From Paracoccaceae bacterium (GTDB lineage Bacteria; Pseudomonadota; Alphaproteobacteria; Rhodobacterales; Rhodobacteraceae): a DNA stretch of 11,800 nucleotides. Positions 6,921-11,800 of the stretch are shown here, one piece after another (the first letter of the stretch is position 1; each line of letters opens with the position of its first letter). The position numbers and the translations under genes are program-made. The notes under the pieces were generated by a model. That model was not told the DNA's origin. It ran no database searches and worked only from the letters and a program-made list of their open reading frames with translations. The stretch lies in assembly GCA_020832725.1 (NCBI GenBank), contig JAFIEC010000115.1:1-11800 (forward strand), read 5' to 3'.

Positions 6921-7272
6921 GACGGGGCCATCCTGTTCTGGTCCACACACGATGCGCGCCGCCAGCCCCTGCCACACGCCCCCTTCGGATCGGCCCGAAA
7001 TGTGACCCTCGCCGCGCAGCAATGTGGCGAAAACCGGGCGGACGCGGCTCATGGCCGAAGAATTCGACAATGGCCCGAACAATACGCACCTGAGGCAAGG
7101 GATTGCGCACGCCAGAGAAACCGCACCCGCGCCAGACAATTGGGCGATTGCCTCGGTCATGGAAATATAGAAGTGAATCCGGCCTCATTGTTCCGAAAAT
7201 CAGAACAGTGAGCCGCGTGATTCGTGCAGCGCCCCCGTTCCTCCCTCTGTATCCCCGCGCTATATCCCGGCG
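6921..7272. other. Divergent gene-free region between the 165-residue protein gene and the helicase gene
   Basis: 352 bases. An open frame continues on the minus strand up to ATG 7160, but its sequence lacks a ribosome binding site and does not look like protein. The region must carry the promoters of both divergent genes; I found no convincing -35/-10 pair. The one clear structure is the inverted repeat at 7184-7212. Confidence 0.5.
7184..7212. promoter_or_regulatory. 10-base inverted repeat, operator-like, upstream of the helicase gene
   Basis: CTCATTGTTC (7184-7193) and GAACAGTGAG (7203-7212) are inverted around a 9-base AT-rich spacer, with a single mismatch that becomes a G-U pair in RNA. 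It lies 60 bases before the helicase ATG. The GTTC...GAAC core is inverted, whereas the alphaproteobacterial LexA box is a direct GTTC-N7-GTTC, so it is not a LexA site by the usual rule. No T-run follows, so a terminator is unlikely. Confidence 0.45.
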
Positions 7273-9684
7273 ATGAACATGCTGCCTCCCGCCTTCGACG
7301 CCTGGTTCGCCGCCCGAGGCTGGCAACTCCACCCCCACCAATCCGAGGTTCTGGCCCGCGCGGGGGAACGCGCGCTGCTGCTGATCGCCCCAACGGGAGG
7401 GGGCAAGACACTGGCCGGTTTCCTGCCCTCGCTGATGGAGTTGGCCAGCGGCAACTATCAGGGGCTGCACACGCTCTATGTCTCACCGCTCAAGGCGCTC
7501 ACGGCCGACATAAGGCGCAACCTTGCCCGCCCAGTCGAAGAGATCGGCCTTTCGATCCGGATCGAAGACCGCACCGGTGACACCGGCCAGGCACAGCGTC
7601 GCCGACAGCGCGCGGACCCGCCCCATATCCTCCTGACAACGCCGGAGAGCCTGGCGCTTCTGCTGTCCTACGAGGATGCGCCGCGGATCTTCTCCGGCCT
7701 GCAGCGCGTGATCGTGGACGAGGCCCACGCGCTGGCCGAAAGCAAGCGGGGCGATCAGTTGCTGTTGTGTCTTGCACGGCTGGATTCTCTTGCCCCCGGG
7801 CTGCGGCGGCTTGCGCTTTCCGCGACCGTGGAGGACCCGCCGGCGCTGGCGCGGCTTCTCGCGCCGCACCCCGAACCCTGCGCCGTCCTCGTGGCCGATC
7901 CGGGGCCAGAGCCGGACATCGCCATGCTGGAGACAACAACGCCCCCTCCCTGGAGCGGAGGCGGCGGGCGTCATGCCGTGCCCGACATCCTCGAACAGGT
8001 GCGGCACCATCGCACAACGCTGATATTTCTGAACACCCGCGCACAGGCGGAACTGTTCTTTCGGGCGCTGTGGCTGGCCAATGCCGACGGGCTGGCCATC
8101 GGCATCCACCATGGATCGCTCTCCCGCGATGCACGGGAAAAGGTGGAGGCGGCCATGGCCGAGGGCAGCCTCCGCGCGGTCGTCTGCACCGGCAGCCTGG
8201 ATCTGGGCATCGACTGGGGCGCGGTTGACCTTGTGATCCAGGTCGGCGCGCCCAAGAACGTGAAGCGGCTGGTACAGCGGATCGGGCGGGCCAACCACCG
8301 CTACAACGCACCGTCGCGGGCGCTTCTGGTGCCCGCAAACCGTTTCGAGGTGCTGGAATGCCGCGCCGCACTGGATGCGGTGCGCGCCCATGATCTGGAC
8401 GGCACACCGCGCGGCACCGGGCCCCTCGACGTGCTGTGCCAGCATATCCTGATATCCGCCTGCGCCGGACCCTTTGATGCCGGAGACCTGTTTTCCGAAA
8501 TCCGCCGGGCCGGACCCTATGCAGAGCTGAGCCGGGTCGATTTCGACGCCTGCCTCGCGTTCTGCGCCACTGGCGGCTACGCGCTGCGGGCCTATGACCG
8601 CTGGCAGCGCCTGCGTCAGGACCGGGAAGGCCGCTGGCACCTGCGCGACCCGCGTGCGGCACGGCTCCTGCGGATGAACATCGGCACCATCGTCGATGTC
8701 GAAACGCTCAAGGTCCGGCTGCGGCACCGCCGGGGAGGCGCACCCCTCGGCGAGGTCGAGGAAGCCTTCGCCGCCACCCTGACTCCGGGCGACACCTTTC
8801 TGATCGGGGGCCAGGTCGTGCGCTACGAAGGCCTGCGCGAGATGGTGGTGGAAGTCTCGCCCGATCCGGGCCGGGAGCCCCGGATCGCGGTCTTCTCGGG
8901 CACCAAGTTCGCCACATCCACCCAGTTGTCGCATCGGGTGATGGCAGCGCTCGCCGCGCGCGACTGGCGCGGCCTGCCCGCCCATGTAATCGACTGGCTG
9001 GAACTTCAGGCCCGCATCTCGGCGCTGCCGGGGCCGGACGAGCTTCTGGCAGAGACCTTCCTTCATGACGGTCGTGAGCATCTGTGCATCTACGGCTTTG
9101 CCGGGCGCACCGCGATGCAGACGCTGGGCCTGCTTGTCACCCGCCGGATGGAGGAGGCGGGGCTTGCGCCGCTGGGTTTCGTGCCCGGTGATCACGCAGT
9201 GCTGATCTGGGGACTGGAGCGGGTGCACGCGCCGCACCGGTTGCTGGAGGCCGAGGGGCTGCTCGAGGGTGCTGAGGCCTGGCTTGCGGGCAACGCGGTG
9301 ATGAAGCGCACTTTCCGCAGCGTCGCCACGATAGCCGGGCTGATCGAACGAAATTTGCCGGGGGAGCGGCGTTCCGGCCGACAGGCGACCTTTTCCTCGG
9401 ACATCCTCTACGACACGCTGCGCCGGTTCGATCCCGATCACCTGCTGCTGCGCGTGACCCGGGAAGAGGCGATGCGCGGTCTGGTGGATTTCGGCCGTAT
9501 CGAAGAGATGCTTGCCCGCGTCGCGGGCCGCGTTCGCCATGTGCGGGCCCCCCACGTCACCCCGCTGTCGGCCCCGCTCCTGCTCGAGGCCGGGCGAATT
9601 CCCATCCGGGGCAGCGCCGAAGAGGCGCTGCTGGAGCGCGCGGCCGCGCGGCTGATGGCCCAGGCGGGATTGACGGGAACCTGA
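7273..9684 (+). CDS. Ligase-associated DNA damage response DEXH-box helicase (Lhr family)
   Basis: 803-residue superfamily 2 ATP-dependent DNA helicase of the Lhr type, the version that in many bacteria sits with an ATP-dependent DNA ligase, an exonuclease and the PdeM phosphoesterase. Domains: RecA1 about 15-205 with Q-like HPHQ (20-23), Walker A APTGGGKT (39-46), TTPESLALLL, DEAH box 149-152 and motif III SAT 183-185; RecA2 about 235-375 with LIFLNTRAQAE, TGSLDLGIDWG and motif VI QRIGRANHR (335-343); then the Lhr winged-helix and beta-barrel region to about 590 and the C-terminal domain. Length equals the short Lhr-core form, not the approximately 1500-residue full Lhr. Start ATG 7273 is the first in-frame ATG after a stop at 7174-7176, and no Shine-Dalgarno stands before it; ATG 7279 is an alternative. 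No ligase, exonuclease or pdeM gene follows; the next gene is a convergent tRNA. Confidence 0.93.
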   Translation: MNMLPPAFDAWFAARGWQLHPHQSEVLARAGERALLLIAPTGGGKTLAGFLPSLMELASGNYQGLHTLYVSPLKALTADIRRNLARPVEEIGLSIRIEDRTGDTGQAQRRRQRADPPHILLTTPESLALLLSYEDAPRIFSGLQRVIVDEAHALAESKRGDQLLLCLARLDSLAPGLRRLALSATVEDPPALARLLAPHPEPCAVLVADPGPEPDIAMLETTTPPPWSGGGGRHAVPDILEQVRHHRTTLIFLNTRAQAELFFRALWLANADGLAIGIHHGSLSRDAREKVEAAMAEGSLRAVVCTGSLDLGIDWGAVDLVIQVGAPKNVKRLVQRIGRANHRYNAPSRALLVPANRFEVLECRAALDAVRAHDLDGTPRGTGPLDVLCQHILISACAGPFDAGDLFSEIRRAGPYAELSRVDFDACLAFCATGGYALRAYDRWQRLRQDREGRWHLRDPRAARLLRMNIGTIVDVETLKVRLRHRRGGAPLGEVEEAFAATLTPGDTFLIGGQVVRYEGLREMVVEVSPDPGREPRIAVFSGTKFATSTQLSHRVMAALAARDWRGLPAHVIDWLELQARISALPGPDELLAETFLHDGREHLCIYGFAGRTAMQTLGLLVTRRMEEAGLAPLGFVPGDHAVLIWGLERVHAPHRLLEAEGLLEGAEAWLAGNAVMKRTFRSVATIAGLIERNLPGERRSGRQATFSSDILYDTLRRFDPDHLLLRVTREEAMRGLVDFGRIEEMLARVAGRVRHVRAPHVTPLSAPLLLEAGRIPIRGSAEEALLERAAARLMAQAGLTGT

Positions 9685-9707
9685 CTGAACCAGCAGGGCA
9701 AATGTCG

Positions 9708-9726
9708 GCCCGGCTTGCGAGCGGGC
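9708..9726 (+). terminator. Possible hairpin after the helicase gene
   Basis: GCCC (9708-9711) plus GCT (9713-9715) pair with AGC (9720-9722) plus GGGC (9723-9726) around a TGCG loop, with one bulged G at 9712. It starts 24 bases after the helicase stop, between convergent helicase and tRNA genes. No T-run, so weak as a terminator. Confidence 0.3.
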
Positions 9727-9779
9727 GTCGTGCATGCGATCTGGTGTTCACAAGGTGCGCGATGGGCGCGCGATCCACC

Positions 9780-9855
9780 TGGCAGGGGCAGAGGGACTCG
9801 AACCCCCGACCCTCGGTTTTGGAGACCGATGCTCTACCAACTGAGCTATACCCCT
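9780..9855 (-). tRNA. tRNA-Trp, anticodon CCA
   Basis: 76 bases, read on the minus strand from AGGGGTATAGCTCAG. Acceptor stem AGGGGTA pairs with TGCCCCT (one G-U), D arm GCTCAGTTGGTAGAGC, anticodon loop CTCCAAA giving CCA, T arm with GGTTCGAGTCC, discriminator G and an encoded CCA end at 9782-9780. All arms fold cleanly. The anticodon reads UGG only, so it is not an amber suppressor. In many alphaproteobacteria tRNA-Trp lies between tuf and secE; here tuf is upstream on the same strand but a divergent acyltransferase gene intervenes and no secE follows. Confidence 0.97.
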
Positions 9856-9862
9856 CCAGGTG

Positions 9863-9897
9863 AGCGCTGGCTTAATGCCAAGCGCTCCGCGTTGCAA
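9863..9897 (-). promoter_or_regulatory. Candidate promoter of tRNA-Trp, with an inverted repeat across the -10
   Basis: On the minus strand TTGCAA (9897-9892) is followed 17 bases later by TAAGCC (9874-9869), 13 bases before the mature tRNA 5' end, a fair -35/-10 pair for a stable-RNA gene. The region 9863-9886 is an inverted repeat: AGCGCTGGC, 5-base centre TTAAT, GCC, one extra A, AGCGCT. The repeat covers the proposed -10. Confidence 0.4.
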
Positions 9898-9926
9898 GCG
9901 CCCGCTCTTGTCGTCGGGGCCGCACG

Positions 9927-10616
9927 ATGAGCCTGGCCGCACGGATGCGCGATTCCGTCCTACTGGAACGGGCGGCAGCCTTGCTGCTTGGCGCGTGGTT
10001 GCGATTGTGCCACGCGACGACCCGCTGGCAGGGCGAGGGGCTTGAGTCGTTGCGCAAGGCCTGCGCCGAAGGCCCGGTGATCGTGCTGCTCTGGCACAGC
10101 CGGACGGTGATCGGCGCCCATACCCTGCCGCTGGACGCGGCCTCGTTCGCGGTGCTGCACGATCCGGCCCCGGCGGGGCGGCTTGCCGGGGCCACGGTGG
10201 CGCGGATCGGGGTCAGGCCGATGCGGATCGCGGCGACTGACGCACCAACCGCCGTCCTTCGCCGTGTGCTTTCAGAGATGAAGGCCGGCACCAGCCTCAT
10301 CGTCACCGGAGACGGGCCGGACGGCCCCGCCCATGTGCTGCGCGGCCCCCCCCTCGACTGGATCCGCGTGGCGGGTTGCCCGGTGTTCCTGTTCGCGGTC
10401 TCGGTTGCGCGGCAGCGCCGCCTGTCAAGCTGGGACAGGCTTCTGTTTCCCCTGCCCTTCACGCGCGGTGCCTTTGTCTACCGCCGCTGGACCGGGGCTG
10501 TTCCCCGGCGGCCAACTGCCGAACAGGCCAGCGCGGCGCGCTCCGCGCTGAGCGCTGCGCTGATGCAGGTGACCGCAGATTGCGATGCCATGATAGGCCT
10601 GCCACCCGGCCCCTGA
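9927..10616 (+). CDS. Lysophospholipid acyltransferase-like protein, DUF374 family
   Basis: 229 residues, matching the DUF374 (PF04028) group related to PlsC-type glycerolipid acyltransferases and to LpxL-like lipid A acyltransferases. A hydrophobic N-terminal stretch about 11-28 could anchor it to the inner membrane. Family motifs: LLWHSRTV with the likely catalytic His near 57, HDPAPAGRL in place of the second acidic element, TGDGPDGPAHVLRGP about 126-140 (the GPxGP signature), then CPVFLFAVSVARQ and SWDRLLFPLPFTRG, all in the family order. The acyl donor and acceptor cannot be read from sequence. Start ATG 9927 lacks a clear ribosome binding site; ATG 9945 is an alternative. Its 5' region overlaps the likely upstream region of the divergent tRNA-Trp, and it converges on tuf. 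Confidence 0.83.
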   Translation: MSLAARMRDSVLLERAAALLLGAWLRLCHATTRWQGEGLESLRKACAEGPVIVLLWHSRTVIGAHTLPLDAASFAVLHDPAPAGRLAGATVARIGVRPMRIAATDAPTAVLRRVLSEMKAGTSLIVTGDGPDGPAHVLRGPPLDWIRVAGCPVFLFAVSVARQRRLSSWDRLLFPLPFTRGAFVYRRWTGAVPRRPTAEQASAARSALSAALMQVTADCDAMIGLPPGP

Positions 10617-10686
10617 GCGGGGCAAGGGCGCAGGCACCTCAACCAGTTCCGGGCGGAGCTTCGCGGATGGGGGCGCAAGCTGCGCA

Positions 10687-10718
10687 GAAACGAAACGGGC
10701 CGCCCCGAAGGGCGGCCC
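10687..10718 (-). terminator. Rho-independent terminator of tuf
   Basis: On the minus strand a perfect 9-base stem, GGGCCGCCC / GGGCGGCCC (10718-10710 and 10705-10697), closes a TTCG tetraloop and is followed by the T-rich GTTTCGTTTC (10696-10687). It lies 37 bases after the tuf stop codon. The plus-strand side lacks a T-run, so it acts mainly on tuf. Confidence 0.88.
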
Positions 10719-10755
10719 TGATCCTGTCACCCGGCCAGGTGCCGGATGCGCCGCA

Positions 10756-11800
<1,045 letters not shown>

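Noticed and set aside
6921..7160. N-terminal extension of the 165-residue protein up to ATG 7160
   Set aside because: No ribosome binding site at 7160, and the added residues lack the repeat pattern and look like translated non-coding DNA.
5334..7211. 625-residue plus-strand frame running through the dehydrogenase and beyond
   Set aside because: Out of frame with the real gene, very rich in Arg, Gly and Pro with no domain, and it crosses the opposite-strand 165-residue gene.
7184..7212. SOS (LexA) box upstream of the helicase
   Set aside because: The alphaproteobacterial LexA site is a direct repeat GTTC-N7-GTTC; here the halves are inverted with a 9-base gap.
9780..9855. tRNA-Trp as a suppressor of the chvG amber codon
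   Set aside because: The anticodon loop reads CTCCAAA, anticodon CCA, which pairs with UGG. An amber suppressor would need CUA.
9704..9870. Small plus-strand ORF starting MSARLASGRR after the helicase, as a PdeM remnant
   Set aside because: It runs straight through the antisense of the tRNA and has none of the metallophosphoesterase motifs (DLHLGK, GDSFDD).
9684..9930. tRNA-Trp as an integration (att) site of a mobile element
   Set aside because: No integrase gene, no duplicated tRNA 3' end and no foreign-looking genes in the flanks within the window.

Overview
The window is GC-rich with tightly packed genes, and the set of genes points to an alphaproteobacterium, most likely Rhodobacteraceae (Rhodobacter/Paracoccus/roseobacter relatives). 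The evidence is ChvG/ChvI next to a divergent pckA, a probable methylsuccinyl-CoA dehydrogenase of the ethylmalonyl-CoA pathway, a ligase-associated Lhr-like helicase, and a typical alphaproteobacterial EF-Tu. I saw no mobile element, CRISPR array or prophage gene.

Layout. 1-1836 (minus): chvI then chvG, overlapping by ATGA. chvG runs off the left edge and carries an in-frame amber codon exactly where the invariant lysine of the H-box should be. 1837-2164: a 328-base divergent control region with a pair of exact 10-base direct repeats. 2165-3766 (plus): pckA. 3777-4550 (minus): a TauE/SafE-type membrane permease converging on pckA. 4551-4725: a divergent promoter region with a perfect 7-base inverted repeat. 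4726-6414 (plus): the acyl-CoA dehydrogenase (probable mcd). 6423-6920 (minus): an unrecognised 165-residue protein built from two copies of one unit. 6921-7272: a gene-free stretch with an operator-like inverted repeat. 7273-9684 (plus): a DEXH-box helicase of the Lhr type. 9780-9855 (minus): tRNA-Trp(CCA). 9927-10616 (plus): a DUF374 acyltransferase. 10687-10718: a strong terminator. 10756-11800 (minus): tuf, 5' end outside the window.

How it fits together. ChvG/ChvI is an envelope- and acid-responsive two-component system that in alphaproteobacteria sits beside pckA and the nitrogen/sugar PTS kinase genes. PEP carboxykinase links the TCA cycle to gluconeogenesis, and Mcd belongs to the acetyl-CoA assimilation route that feeds the same C4 pool, so much of the left half concerns growth on acetate or C4 acids. 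The right half is housekeeping: DNA repair helicase, tRNA, lipid acyltransferase and EF-Tu.

The observations most worth following are the amber codon at the chvG phosphorylation site and the duplicated-motif 165-residue protein.
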